Origin: Bradyrhizobium pachyrhizi
GTDB taxonomy: Bacteria; Pseudomonadota; Alphaproteobacteria; Rhizobiales; Xanthobacteraceae
Assembly: GCF_001189245.1 (NCBI RefSeq)
Contig: NZ_LFIQ01000107.1
Location: 40,625-73,681, forward strand
DNA: 33,057 nucleotides
Reading direction: 5' to 3'
Below the pieces are notes generated by a model that saw nothing but the letters and a program-made list of their open reading frames with translations, was not told the origin of the DNA and did not search any database. Positions 1 through 9,600 of this stretch are shown here, piece by piece. The position numbers were made by a program, and so were the translations under genes. Position 1 is the stretch's first letter. Each line of letters opens with the position of its first letter.

Positions 1-163
1 TGCATCGTTGAATCGTGGAGATGCGGCGCGCGGCAGATGTCTCCTCAGAAAATATTTGAACGTCTCGAAATTTCTTGCGCGCTTTCATGTAAGCGAAAAC
101 CATGCGTCATATTGTCGCACTAAGCAGTGTGTGTTGCTAACCGCAAACACCCTGAGGTCGACA

Positions 164-2221
164 ATGAGTTTGAATTACAAAAAGCACTGGCGAACCAGCA
201 CCGCGCTCTGCATCGCGTCAACGGTGCTCGTCGCAACAGCCGCATATGCCGCTCACTATCCTGGCGGCCGCAGTGATTGGGACAAGCGTCCGCATCACAA
301 TCACCAGGCGCACGAAGAGGGCGATCGTGCGAAGCATGAGAACCATGGCCATCATGGTGACGGCGATCACGGCGTGAAGACCGCGTCGCCGATCAAGCAC
401 GTCATCATCCTGATCGGTGAGAACCGCGGCCTCGATCACACCTTCGGTATCTACAAGCCGAAGGGCAAGGGGCAGACCATCTCCAACCTGTTGTCGAAGG
501 GCATCGTCAACGAAGATGGCACGCCGGGACCGAACTTTGCGCAGGCGCAGCAGTCCTCGGTCGCGGGCCAGCCCTTGTACTATATCGGCGCACCGACCAT
601 CGCGAAGTCGCCCTACAACGCGACAAACCCGATGCCGCAGCCGAACACGGCCGGTACGCCGACCGCGCAGAGCGACACCGGCGCTCCGTTCAAGACGATC
701 GCCGAAGCCAGCGTCGAGAAGGACATGGATCCGGCCGATCTCGACATCCTCACCACCGGCTTCAGCGGCCTGCCGACCGGCGTGCTGGATACCCGCATTC
801 CCGGCGCCGGCGGTCTGAACGGACCGTTCCAGCTGCAGGGCGAGCAGATCAGCGACGACGACTACACCGGCGACTCGACGCATCGCTTCTATCAGGATTG
901 GCAGCAGGAAGACTGCAGCGCCGCCAATGCCACCAAGAAGAACAATTCGGGCTGCCTGAACGACCTGTTCCCGTTCGTGATGGCGACCTATTCGGCGTCC
1001 AACAAGAGCATGGCCAACTCGATGGGCTTCTACAACGCCCAGCAGGGTCAGGCTCCGGTCCTGAAGATGCTCGCCGACCGCTTCACCTTGAGCGACAACT
1101 TCCACCAGTCGTTCCACGGCGGCACCGGCGCGAATCACTTCATGCTCGGTACCGGCGATGCGGCCTTCTGGAGTGACGGCAAGGGCAATCCGGTGACGCC
1201 GCCGGCCAACCTGATCGCCAATCCGAATCCGGTCGCGGGCTCGGTCAACCGCTACACCGTCGACGGCAATTGGAGCAATTGCTCTGACGTGTTCCAGCCC
1301 GGCGTCAAGCCGATAGTCACCTACCTCAACAATCTGCCGTACGCGGCGGAGCCGAACTGCAAGCCCAACCACTACTACATGCTCAACAACGTCAACCCGG
1401 GCTATCTGCCGAACGGCGCGCTGTCGGGTGGCAACAACGTGCCGCCGTCGTCGGTTCGCACGATCGGCGATGCGCTCATGGAGAAGAACATCTCCTGGGC
1501 GTTCTATGGTGGCGCGTTCAACGACGCCGTGGCGCTTTCGAACGCCGCGGTTGCCGCCAATCCGTCGAACCCCAACCTTAGCGCCGCCGCGGTCGCCGAT
1601 CCGGCGCACGCGCTCGGTGTTGCCTACTGCCAGATCTGCAATCCGTTCCAGTATGCGACCTCGATCATGGCCAACCCGGCCGTGCGTCAGGCTCACATGA
1701 AGGACACTGCCGATCTGATCACGGCGATCCAGAACAACACGCTGCCCGCGGTGTCGTTCGGCAAGCCGGACGGCCTGCTCGACGGTCATCCGCAGAGCTC
1801 GAAGGTTGACCTGTTCGAGGCCTATGTCCTGAACGTGCTCAACTCGCTGGACAACAATCCGGAGCTGAAGGCTGAAACCGCTGTCTTCATCACCTGGGAC
1901 GAGGCCGGCGGCTATTGGGACTCCGGCTACCAGCAGTCCATCGACTTCTTCGGCGACGGACCGCGCATTCCGACCCTGATCCTTTCGCCCTATTCGACGG
2001 GCGGCAAGGTCAACCACAACTACGCCGACCACGTTTCGCTGCTGAAGTTCATCGAGCGCAACTGGGCTCTCCAGCCGCTCACGAACCGCAGCCGCGACAA
2101 CCTGCCGAACCCGACCTACTCGAAGAACAACGAGTACATTCCAACCAACAGCCCGGCATTGTCTGACATGTTCGACGCGTTCGACTTCAGCAAGCCGGTC
2201 ACGTTGTCCTACACCGAGTGA
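164..2221 (+). CDS. Secreted phosphoesterase (PF04185; acid phosphatase/phospholipase C-like)
   Basis: The 685-residue product belongs to the alkaline-phosphatase-like fold that includes bacterial phospholipase C and AcpA-type acid phosphatases. It has a signal peptide (hydrophobic segment near residues 14-27, ending in AAYAA), then a histidine-rich stretch up to about residue 65. The family's N-terminal metal-site motif is present as GENRGLDHTFG (E86, N87, D91). A second conserved block (SFHGGTGANHFMLG) lies near residue 316, and the C-terminal metal motif TWDEAGGYWD begins at T577. Scattered cysteine pairs suggest disulfides in an exported enzyme. I chose ATG 164 because TGAGG lies six bases upstream and the signal peptide starts there; the in-frame extension to base 8 adds 52 unlike residues. 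A strong terminator follows. Substrate (phospholipid versus phosphomonoester) cannot be told from sequence. Confidence 0.88.
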   Translation: MSLNYKKHWRTSTALCIASTVLVATAAYAAHYPGGRSDWDKRPHHNHQAHEEGDRAKHENHGHHGDGDHGVKTASPIKHVIILIGENRGLDHTFGIYKPKGKGQTISNLLSKGIVNEDGTPGPNFAQAQQSSVAGQPLYYIGAPTIAKSPYNATNPMPQPNTAGTPTAQSDTGAPFKTIAEASVEKDMDPADLDILTTGFSGLPTGVLDTRIPGAGGLNGPFQLQGEQISDDDYTGDSTHRFYQDWQQEDCSAANATKKNNSGCLNDLFPFVMATYSASNKSMANSMGFYNAQQGQAPVLKMLADRFTLSDNFHQSFHGGTGANHFMLGTGDAAFWSDGKGNPVTPPANLIANPNPVAGSVNRYTVDGNWSNCSDVFQPGVKPIVTYLNNLPYAAEPNCKPNHYYMLNNVNPGYLPNGALSGGNNVPPSSVRTIGDALMEKNISWAFYGGAFNDAVALSNAAVAANPSNPNLSAAAVADPAHALGVAYCQICNPFQYATSIMANPAVRQAHMKDTADLITAIQNNTLPAVSFGKPDGLLDGHPQSSKVDLFEAYVLNVLNSLDNNPELKAETAVFITWDEAGGYWDSGYQQSIDFFGDGPRIPTLILSPYSTGGKVNHNYADHVSLLKFIERNWALQPLTNRSRDNLPNPTYSKNNEYIPTNSPALSDMFDAFDFSKPVTLSYTE

Positions 2222-2265
2222 TCAAGCTCTCGCCCGCAGCGAGGTCCTGACTCCATCCAAGGCCG

Positions 2266-2296
2266 GCGCCGATCGAACCAATGGTTCGGTCGGCGC
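2266..2296 (+). terminator. Rho-independent-type terminator after the first phosphoesterase
   Basis: Bases 2266-2279 pair with 2283-2296 in a 14-position stem (13 Watson-Crick pairs and one T-G wobble at 2273/2289) with a three-base AAT loop. A T-rich stretch, TGTCTTGTTCT, follows. It sits 45 bases after the stop codon. Confidence 0.75.
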
Positions 2297-2341
2297 TGTC
2301 TTGTTCTACCCGCCCACCACCTGATCGACCGGAGACATGCG

Positions 2342-3028
2342 ATGAAACGCAACGAGAAGACGTGCCCGATCAGCAGGAGCGTCGCGGCCGGCCTGCTTGC
2401 CGTTGCCATCCTGGCCGGCGCGGCGATCCCGGCCATGGCACAGCAGTTTTCCGCCGACCTCGTCGCGAACAAGGACGACACGGCAACCGCCATGGGAGCC
2501 TTGCGGGTCTCCGGCGGAAAAGCACGGATCGAGACAAGCGCGCTACCCGACGGCTTCTTCCTGATCGATACGGGCAAGCCCGCGGCCTATTTCGTCCGTC
2601 CGGCCGCACGGGTTTACATGGACGCGCGGCAATCGAGCCCGCTCACCCGGATGTTCATTCCGGTCGATCCGGATGATCCCTGCCGGCAATGGCTGGCGAT
2701 GGCGCAGCTGTCCGCGCCGATCGACCTCGCAACGTGGCACTGCCAGCGCGATGGAGAGGAAAGGATCGCGGGGCACGATACCGACGTCTTTCGAATCGCC
2801 GCGCCGTCCGGTTTGAGCTTTGTCGGGTGGATCGACCGCGCGCGCAGATTTCCGGTACGGATCAGGACCGCGGATGGGACGGTGATCGCTGCCGATCACA
2901 TCCGCGACGAGCCACAGGCGGCGCAAACGTTTGAAATTCCCGCAGGCTTGCGCAAGTTCGACCCGCAAGCGCTGATCCGTCGGATCCAGCAGAGCGACGT
3001 ATGGGTTGAGCCGTCGGCTTCGCAGTGA
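2342..3028 (+). CDS. Small secreted protein, LolA/DUF4412-like fold possible
   Basis: The 228-residue product starts with a clear Sec signal peptide (charged MKRNEK, hydrophobic core near residues 15-28, cleavage near AMAQQ). The mature part alternates short beta-strand-like segments. It includes phrases typical of outer-membrane lipoprotein-sorting-like proteins: a TGKPAAYFV strand, a GHDTDVFRI segment, and a WIDRARRFPVRI strand where a substrate-bound surface is usual in that fold. I do not see a strong diagnostic motif, so the family is a guess. ATG 2342 has GGAGA at 2331-2335. It lies downstream of a strong terminator, so it probably has its own promoter, and it converges on the cytochrome gene with only a 12-base gap. 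Two cysteines (in DPCRQW and WHCQRD) could form a periplasmic disulfide. Confidence 0.6.
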   Translation: MKRNEKTCPISRSVAAGLLAVAILAGAAIPAMAQQFSADLVANKDDTATAMGALRVSGGKARIETSALPDGFFLIDTGKPAAYFVRPAARVYMDARQSSPLTRMFIPVDPDDPCRQWLAMAQLSAPIDLATWHCQRDGEERIAGHDTDVFRIAAPSGLSFVGWIDRARRFPVRIRTADGTVIAADHIRDEPQAAQTFEIPAGLRKFDPQALIRRIQQSDVWVEPSASQ

Positions 3029-3040
3029 GCACGCCCTCCG

Positions 3041-4471
3041 TTACTGCGACTGCTGGCTGGTTACCGGCAGAATCCGGCCGAGCGCTGTGTAGTGCGACTG
3101 ATGCACGTTGCTGTTGAACAGCGACCAGGGTTCGGCCTTTTTCAGGGCGACGGGTACGTCGAAGTGCACCAGCTGCGCAAAGTTGCGATATTCGGCCATC
3201 GCATCGTCGATACGGCCGGCGGCGACGTCGAGATCGATGCGGCGCAAGGTGAGAACGAGGTCCTTCAGGATCGCGCGCGCCGCCAGCCGCTCGTCCTTGC
3301 CACCGATCGCGGTGTTCCTGATGTCCGGGATGCGCTCGGTCAGTTCGCGCAGTTCGGCCCCGACCCCGGTCACGGCCAGTGACACCACCGCGGTGTCGGC
3401 AGCCGGGATCGCGACCTCGAGGACGCTCGCGAGCTCGAGCACCTCTTTCATCCGGAGCATGACGCCGTCCTTGTCGAACGGGCGTTCGCCGTCGCCGACC
3501 GCATTCAGATAGGCCACAAGGTCCTGGGCGTCCTGGGTCGACAGTTCGAGGTCGAACACACGATCGAAATGATCGACCACCTGTTCATAGCTGTCGTAGC
3601 GGCCATCGTGGAAATACGGGGCGTTGAAGTTGGCGTTCAGCAAAGTCGGGGTCTTCACCAGTCCACCGGATCCGACGTCGTGGCGCATCTGGTCGTTGAA
3701 GGTACCGCCCGGAACATGACAACCGGCGCAGCTCAGCTCGGCCTGCTTCGGAAACGGCTTGAAGAATAGCGCCTCGCCGCGGCGCTCGGCCAGGCTCGCC
3801 TGCGCGACAAGCCTGCCGCCGGGCGCAATCTTCGGATTGGGGAGGAAGTCGATATCGTTGATATAGGCGACGAGGCCGTCGAGAACCTCGTCGCGCGGCC
3901 TCGGACCGGAAAATTCATTGACGATGACATTATAGACGAAGTCGCGCAGCGAGGTGATGCGCCCGTCATGTCCGTAGGGGGCGAGGAAGCGGGCGCCGCG
4001 CAGGCTCGGAATCCTGACCGGATCGAGGATGCTGTTGAACGTTTTCGCGTTGAAGACAAGGCTGGTCGTATCGAAGGTGCCGGGGCGGGACGATGCGCCC
4101 GGAACGAACAGTTTCGGGTTCGATGCGCCGTTGACGTGGCAGGTGCCGCAGCTCATCTCGGCCTGACGCGCCTTGCCGCCCAGGATGGAAGGCGAGTTGA
4201 ACGCAAGATCGCCGAGATTGACCAAATAGGACTTTCGTCCGCCGACGGCTTCGGAATGAAAGAGTTCGCGCGGCCGCGCCAGCGCCTCCTCGGAAAATTC
4301 GGTGCCGGCCGGCAGCACAGTCTGGTCGCCGCCGAGCGGGAACGCCGACGCGCGCAACGGGAGCAGGGCAACGACGAGCGCCAGCCACGCGACCCGTGCC
4401 GGTCTGACGCCGCGATCGGCAGCTGTCGCACGATGTTTTCCGGAGCCGGACGCCAGAATATCCCAAGCCAT
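3041..4471 (-). CDS. Diheme cytochrome c peroxidase/MauG-family protein
   Basis: The 476-residue product has an N-terminal membrane-targeting segment (hydrophobic residues about 27-43, then ASAFPLGG). Two c-type heme sites are present, CGTCH at C108-H112 and CAGCH at C248-H252, each starting one domain of the bacterial diheme peroxidase fold. The segments PSLRGARFLAPYGHDGR and TPTLLNANFNAPYFHDGR are the paired conserved blocks seen in both halves of this family. The C-terminal ~130 residues (after LVAYLNAVGDGERPF) are helical and extra compared with short CcpA enzymes. Members reduce hydrogen peroxide in the periplasm or, as in MauG, oxidise protein substrates; which applies here is not visible. 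It is divergent from the second phosphoesterase, sharing a 306-base control region, and lies between two phosphoesterases. Confidence 0.85.
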   Translation of the reverse strand: MAWDILASGSGKHRATAADRGVRPARVAWLALVVALLPLRASAFPLGGDQTVLPAGTEFSEEALARPRELFHSEAVGGRKSYLVNLGDLAFNSPSILGGKARQAEMSCGTCHVNGASNPKLFVPGASSRPGTFDTTSLVFNAKTFNSILDPVRIPSLRGARFLAPYGHDGRITSLRDFVYNVIVNEFSGPRPRDEVLDGLVAYINDIDFLPNPKIAPGGRLVAQASLAERRGEALFFKPFPKQAELSCAGCHVPGGTFNDQMRHDVGSGGLVKTPTLLNANFNAPYFHDGRYDSYEQVVDHFDRVFDLELSTQDAQDLVAYLNAVGDGERPFDKDGVMLRMKEVLELASVLEVAIPAADTAVVSLAVTGVGAELRELTERIPDIRNTAIGGKDERLAARAILKDLVLTLRRIDLDVAAGRIDDAMAEYRNFAQLVHFDVPVALKKAEPWSLFNSNVHQSHYTALGRILPVTSQQSQ

Positions 4472-4486
4472 CGCGCGAAAACGCCC

Positions 4487-4556
4487 CTGTCACAAATGCA
4501 TATGCGCTGCCGTGCGTTGGAAGATGTCACGGAGGTGACAGTTTCCTGTCGGCAGG
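4487..4556. promoter_or_regulatory. Cluster of TGTCA/TGACA half-sites in a divergent control region
   Basis: The region between the cytochrome gene and the second phosphoesterase (4472-4777) carries CTGTCACAAAT at 4487-4497, a perfect 6-4-6 dyad TGTCAC-GGAG-GTGACA at 4525-4540, and an overlapping GACAG-TTTC-CTGTC dyad at 4537-4550. CTGTCACAAAT matches one half plus spacer of an alphaproteobacterial Pho box as I remember it, but the second half does not match. A regulator site is plausible; its identity is not shown. Confidence 0.35.
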
Positions 4557-4777
4557 ATCAATGACCATCTGACTGGATAGACGAATTTTGATTGCGGTTT
4601 GATGACGCTCGATCGGCGCACCGCAACGCGGTCTGCGTTTGACAGGATGAAATTCTGTTGGTGAGCGAGCATCTTTCCGCGCGTTTGTGCGCGCGTCGAA
4701 AAACAGTCATCCCCGCGAAATGTGTTTTGCATAGCGTGTAGCTCCATTTCTATTTCTTTCTAAATCAGGAGAGCACT

Positions 4778-6547
4778 ATGCGGCTTTGGGGAGCCATTCC
4801 GGCGCTCGCGGTTGTTGCTGGCGCCGTTGCCATCTCGCCGGTAGCAAACGCAGAGAATTTGGTCGAAAAGATCGTTGATGAGTTCAAGCACGAGATCAGG
4901 GAAGAGCTGCGCGATCTGCGGGATCGCGGCCATGAAGGCGTGCACCAGTACAAGCACATCGTCGTCATCTATCAGGAGAACCACAGCTTCGATAACCTCT
5001 ACGGTCACTGGGGCGATGTCGGCCGCGACCGGATCAACGGCACATCCTATGCCGATCAGGCGCACACCCTGCAGGTTCGGCAGGACAACCAGACCGTCTA
5101 TGCCTGCCTGCTGCAGAACGACGTCAACCTGACCTCTCCGTCGCCGCAACCGACCAGCTGCACCGACAATACGGGCACGGTCGCGATCCTGAGCGCCTTC
5201 AAGAACAAGCCGTTCGAGATCAACGAGTTCATTCCGACCTCGGCCACCACCTGCCCGAAGCCGCTCGGCGCTTTCGCGGCTCACGGTTTCCTCAACGGCA
5301 CCGGCGCGCCCGGCGGCTGCACCGCGGACATCGTGCACCGCTTCTACAGCGAGCAGTATCAGCTGAACGGCGGCCGGCAGAATCGCTACATGACCGGCAG
5401 TGATGCGGCGGGTCTGGTGATGGGCTATTACGACACCAAGAAGCTGCCGATCTACAGCTATCTCCACGGCCACGGCGCGCCGAACTACATCATCGCGGAC
5501 AGCTTCTTCCAGGGCGCCTTCGGCGGTTCGTTCCTCAACCACCAGTTCCTGGTCGCCGCGGCGGCGCCCCAGTTCGTCGGTGCCCTGAATGACGGCAGCG
5601 CCAACGACTTCCACTCGATCGTCGATGCCAACGGCATGCCGACCAGCACGCCGCTCTACACGCCGCTCTCGACCGTGAAGGATGCACAGCTGACGGCGAA
5701 GTGCAATCAGGCCGGACTGCCGGCGGGCCTCGCCTGCGGCGACTACGCGGTCAACACCACGCAGCCGTTCTATCAGCCCTATTCCCCGGGCACCGCCGAC
5801 ATCAAGCGCCTGCCGCCGCTGCACACGCCGAACATCGGAGATCGGCTGTCGGCAAAGCGCATCGATTGGGCCTGGTATTCGGGCGGCTGGTCGAACGCCA
5901 ACGGTGACGTCGGCGCTTCGGGCTGGACCAACGGCAACGGCACAACCTGCACCGACCCGAACCATGTCTCCACGGCGGTGTTCCCGAACTGCCCGGACGT
6001 GGATTTCCAGTACCACCATCAGGCGTTCAACTACTTCGCCAACTACGCGCCCGGAACGCAGGCCCGCAAGGATCACCTGAAGGACGAGGCGGAGTTCATC
6101 CAGGCGGCGAAGACCGGCCGGCTGAAGCAGGTCAGCTTCATCAAGCCGATCGGCGAGGAAAACGAGCATCCGGGCTACACCAGCGAATCCGAAGGCAGCC
6201 AGCATCTCGTCGATCTCGTCAAGGCGATCGTCGAGGGGCCGGATGGCAAGGACACGTTGATCGTCATCACCTATGACGAGTTCGGCGGGCAGTGGGATCA
6301 CGTTCCCCCGCCGCCGTTCAACCGTCATGGTGCCGAAGCCAAGGCCGCGGACCAGTGGGGCCCGGGCACTCGCATTCCGACGCTCTTGATCGCCAAGCGC
6401 TTCAACAAGTCGGGTGTTGCGCATGAGGACTTCGACACCACGTCGATCCTCAAGATGCTGGAAAAGCGCTTCGATCTCGATCCGCTGGTGACGCGCCCGG
6501 TGCGTAGCCTCTCGGCGGCGCTGAAGGCCGGCGAGGGCTGGCACTGA
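4778..6547 (+). CDS. Second secreted phosphoesterase (PF04185)
   Basis: The 589-residue product has a Sec signal peptide (MRLWGAIPALAVVAGAVAIS, cleavage near VANAEN). A charged helical stretch (residues about 27-55) follows, then the family motif YQENHSFDNLYGHWG with E67, N68 and D72. The C-terminal metal motif TYDEFGGQWDHVPPPP starts at T498, and GTRIPTLLIAKR is the conserved strand after it. Eight or more cysteines, several in pairs (ACLLQNDVN, SCTDN, TCPK, GCTAD), fit a disulfide-stabilised exported hydrolase. ATG 4778 is preceded by AGGAGAG. It is a distant paralogue of the protein at 164-2221, with a different insert pattern. The HVPPPP element is typical of phospholipase C-like members, so a phospholipid or phosphodiester substrate is a reasonable guess only. 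Confidence 0.88.
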   Translation: MRLWGAIPALAVVAGAVAISPVANAENLVEKIVDEFKHEIREELRDLRDRGHEGVHQYKHIVVIYQENHSFDNLYGHWGDVGRDRINGTSYADQAHTLQVRQDNQTVYACLLQNDVNLTSPSPQPTSCTDNTGTVAILSAFKNKPFEINEFIPTSATTCPKPLGAFAAHGFLNGTGAPGGCTADIVHRFYSEQYQLNGGRQNRYMTGSDAAGLVMGYYDTKKLPIYSYLHGHGAPNYIIADSFFQGAFGGSFLNHQFLVAAAAPQFVGALNDGSANDFHSIVDANGMPTSTPLYTPLSTVKDAQLTAKCNQAGLPAGLACGDYAVNTTQPFYQPYSPGTADIKRLPPLHTPNIGDRLSAKRIDWAWYSGGWSNANGDVGASGWTNGNGTTCTDPNHVSTAVFPNCPDVDFQYHHQAFNYFANYAPGTQARKDHLKDEAEFIQAAKTGRLKQVSFIKPIGEENEHPGYTSESEGSQHLVDLVKAIVEGPDGKDTLIVITYDEFGGQWDHVPPPPFNRHGAEAKAADQWGPGTRIPTLLIAKRFNKSGVAHEDFDTTSILKMLEKRFDLDPLVTRPVRSLSAALKAGEGWH

Positions 6548-6563
6548 CGCGAGGAGCGCTGCT

Positions 6564-6590
6564 GGCCCGCGTCAACGTCCGACGCGGGCC
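6564..6590. terminator. Perfect 10-bp hairpin between convergent genes
   Basis: GGCCCGCGTC (6564-6573) and GACGCGGGCC (6581-6590) are perfect inverted repeats with a seven-base loop, 16 bases past the phosphoesterase stop. No T-tract follows, so it may serve as a bidirectional or Rho-assisted terminator for the convergent genes. Confidence 0.6.
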
Positions 6591-6614
6591 GGAATGCCGG
6601 CCACGCGCCCAAGT

Positions 6615-6658
6615 GATCGCTACACGAAGGGATCGCTACACGATCAGATCGTGTAGCG
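6615..6658. repeat. Hairpin over a stop codon plus 16-bp tandem duplication
   Basis: CGCTACACGAT (6634-6644) and ATCGTGTAGCG (6648-6658) form a perfect 11-bp stem with loop CAG. The hairpin covers the last codons and the TAG stop (6636-6638) of the large minus-strand gene. GATCGCTACACGA occurs twice in direct orientation (6615-6627 and 6631-6643), a 16-bp period, so the left arm and the stop codon are duplicated just past the gene end. It could terminate transcription in the minus direction. Confidence 0.6.
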
Positions 6659-9600
6659 GATGGATCACGATGGCGTCCGGCGTATGGTCCGGGAAGAAAT
6701 CTGTTTGATGCTCCGGGACCGGCCCAACTGCCGGCGTTCCACCAGCTGCAACTCCTTGTGCCAGCTGAAATCCAGCGGAATCGGCCTGGCGGCCGAACCA
6801 CGCGAGGCTTTGATCGAATTGTAGAGGGGACGAAGCTCCCTGCTGTTCAAGGCTCGAAGGCTCCGCGAAATGAAAGGACTGCTCGGTCGTTCCGGACGTT
6901 CCGCCGTCTACAAAGGGCAAGATTGCCTGAGACAACGCCGCGTCCTCGTGGCTACTCGTTGACATCGGACTAACATCGGGCGCTGGAGCGCTGGCGCCGA
7001 CCGGCGGCGCGGGGCTGTCCGGGCTGGCGGCGAATATGAAGGCGTCCATCCCCGCCGCGTGGCACTGAATATCGACCTGAAGGTTGCTCGTGGCCGCATC
7101 GCCGTCCGCATCGACCGCCGTCACATCGAACAGCAGATCCGCGTTGATGCTCGTCTTTTCGGTATAGCTGATGTTGTTGATCGCGAAGGTGGGACACCCG
7201 GCTTCCACCCGATCGTAGTCGACCTGGACTTGATTGAACGACCTGTCAACGTAAAGCGTATACGTCGTCGTCGTGGCATCAAAGGTGTAGGTGTCGATCA
7301 GCGAAGCATCCGATGTCTCCTGGACCACGAAGCCGGCACTGCCGCAGAGCGGCCTGGGAACATCGATGCAGAAGTCGTGAACGTCGGCGCTGCCATCAAG
7401 AACTTTGAGGATCACGCCGGCGGTGCCGTAGCCCCGCCATTCCGTGAGATTGAAGCCGACCTGCGACTGCTTCTCGGTGAACGCGAGATTCAACTGCTCG
7501 GCCGGGTCCATCTGCAGTCCACTGTCGCCGACCGCAATACCGCAGTCCGATGCCTTGACATCGAGCGGATGGCCGGCGCAGTCCGATCCGGTAATAACCA
7601 GTTGTCCGTCCGGAGCCGTCAATGACGGCGTGCCGCAGATCGGGGCATCAAAATCGGAGCCATGGACGGTGACGTCCTTCGACGGCCCGGCTTGCTCGAG
7701 ATCAAAGCAGAATGTTCCATCCGGATCGATCAGCAACTTGAAATAAGGATCGTCCAGCCTGCCGCCGCAATCGGTAAGATACGCGTCGAGTTCGACGCCG
7801 CCGCCCACCTCATGGGTCGTATAGTAGAAGTTGTAATCATCGCCATGTCCGGTGACGTGCACCGCGGTGATGCCGTTGCCCAGGCATGATGTGGCCAGAT
7901 CATATCCCGTGCAGCCGACTGGACCGTTGTGGACGGCAACGAACATCGCGGCATCGCCATCCGCGCCGAAATTGACATCGTAGGTACCTGTCGCAGTCTG
8001 ATGATCCTGAGCGGCGATGAAGGTCTCCGGGAAGCTGCAAATGGTCGGGTGATCGTCCGTGATCGTCAGTTGCTTGCCGAGGTCGATGCACGCGCTCTGG
8101 AAGTCGCCGTCCTTGTCCGTGATGGTGGCAACCAGGCTTACGACGCCGGCGGTCAGCGACACGGCTTCGCCGCTGTCAGGGCCGGCGCAGGCCGGATGCG
8201 TCACCGCGCGATATTCAGTGAAGGTGACGCATCCCGTGGCCGGATCAACCGCGATGGTGAATGCCAGCGCGCCACTTGCTGTGCCGACATGGCCTTCGAT
8301 CGTGTTGCCGTTCAGAACCAGCACGTCGGAGCAGCCGGTATGCGAATCGATCAGACCGGATGGGGTGCAGTCACCTCCGTTGATCGTCAGTGCATAGTGA
8401 GTCGTCGCGCCGTCGGCGCCCTGGAGCGAGGTGAACGCCGTCGAGAAATCGGCGGAAATTTTCGTCAGCGCGGCGTCCGGTGCCGAGCCCGCGACATGGT
8501 CATCCAGCGCCGTTGCCGTCAGGTGCGTCTCGCTCAGCGTCAGCGACGGAGCGGTGCAATTGGCCTGGATGCAGGGGCCATCGTCGCTGATGGCCAGTCT
8601 GCTGCCGAGGTCCAGGCCGGCGCTCTGGAAGTCGCCGTCCTTGTCCGTGATCGTGGCAGTCAGGCCCACGATGCCCGCGGCCAGCGATACGGCTTCGCCG
8701 CTGTCCGGGCTGGTGCCGAGCGGCTGCTCCACCGGCCGGTAGTCGGTGAAGGTCACGCGTCCAGTGGCCGGATCGAGCGTAATGGTGAACGCCAGTGTGC
8801 CGCTGGTCGCGCCGACGCGGCCTTCGATCGTGTTGCCGTTCAGAACCAGCAGGTCAGCGAGGCCGGTATGCGAGTCGATCAGCCCCGACGCCGTGCCGTT
8901 GCCGCCGGTGATGGTCAGCGCGTAGCGGATGGTCGCGCCATCGGCGCCTTGCACCGAAGTGAACGCCGTCGAGAAATCGGCGGAAGTCGTCGTCAGCGCC
9001 GCGTCCGGCGCCGAGCCGGCGATGTGGTCGTCCAGCGCCGTTGCCGTCAGATGCGTCTCACTCAGCGTCAGCGATGGGGCTGTGCCCGCCGCCTCGATGC
9101 GCGGGCCATCGTCCGTGATTGTCAGCTGCTTGCCGAGATCGATGCTTAGATCCTGGTACTGGCCGTCGCTCTCCGTGACCGTCGCGATCAGGTTGGCGAG
9201 GCCGGTCCCCAGCGCGATCCCTTCGCCGCTGTCAGGGCTGGTGCCCGACGATTGTTCGACCGCGCGGTGCTCGACGAAGGTCACGCGGCCCGTGGCCGGG
9301 TCAACCGTGATGGTGAACGCGAGCGCCCCGCTTGCTGCACCGACATGGCCTTCGATGGTGTTGCCGTTCAGAACCAGCAGGTCAGCGAGGCCGGTATGCG
9401 AATCGATCAGCCCTGACGCCGAACCGTTGCCGCCGGTGATCGTCAGTGCGTAGCTGACCGTCAGACCCGGTTCGGTGACGAATGCCGCTGAGAACTCGCC
9501 TGATGTCGTCGTCAGCGCAGCGTCCGGTGCCGAGCCGGCGATGTTGTCGTCCAGCGTCGTCGCTGTCAGATGGGTCTCGCTCAACGTCAGCGATGGCGCG

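Noticed and set aside
218..2032. 604-residue open frame antisense to the first phosphoesterase
   Set aside because: It has arginine/valine-rich, low-complexity composition typical of a shadow in GC-rich DNA, and lies opposite a gene with clear family motifs.
4497..4512. Sigma-54-like GG-N10-GC element on the minus strand and a TGT-N10-ACA (NifA-like) site at 4525-4540
   Set aside because: The promoter match lacks key bases, and the activator-like site is only 12 bases upstream of it, too close for NifA; the dyad explains the second pattern.
4760..6544. 594-residue open frame antisense to the second phosphoesterase
   Set aside because: It mirrors the sense gene's codon bias, has no recognisable domain, and lacks a supported start.
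7929..9149. 406-residue plus-strand open frame inside the large repeat gene
   Set aside because: It repeats in step with the minus-strand repeats and is Arg/Gly/Ala-rich; it is a shadow of that gene.
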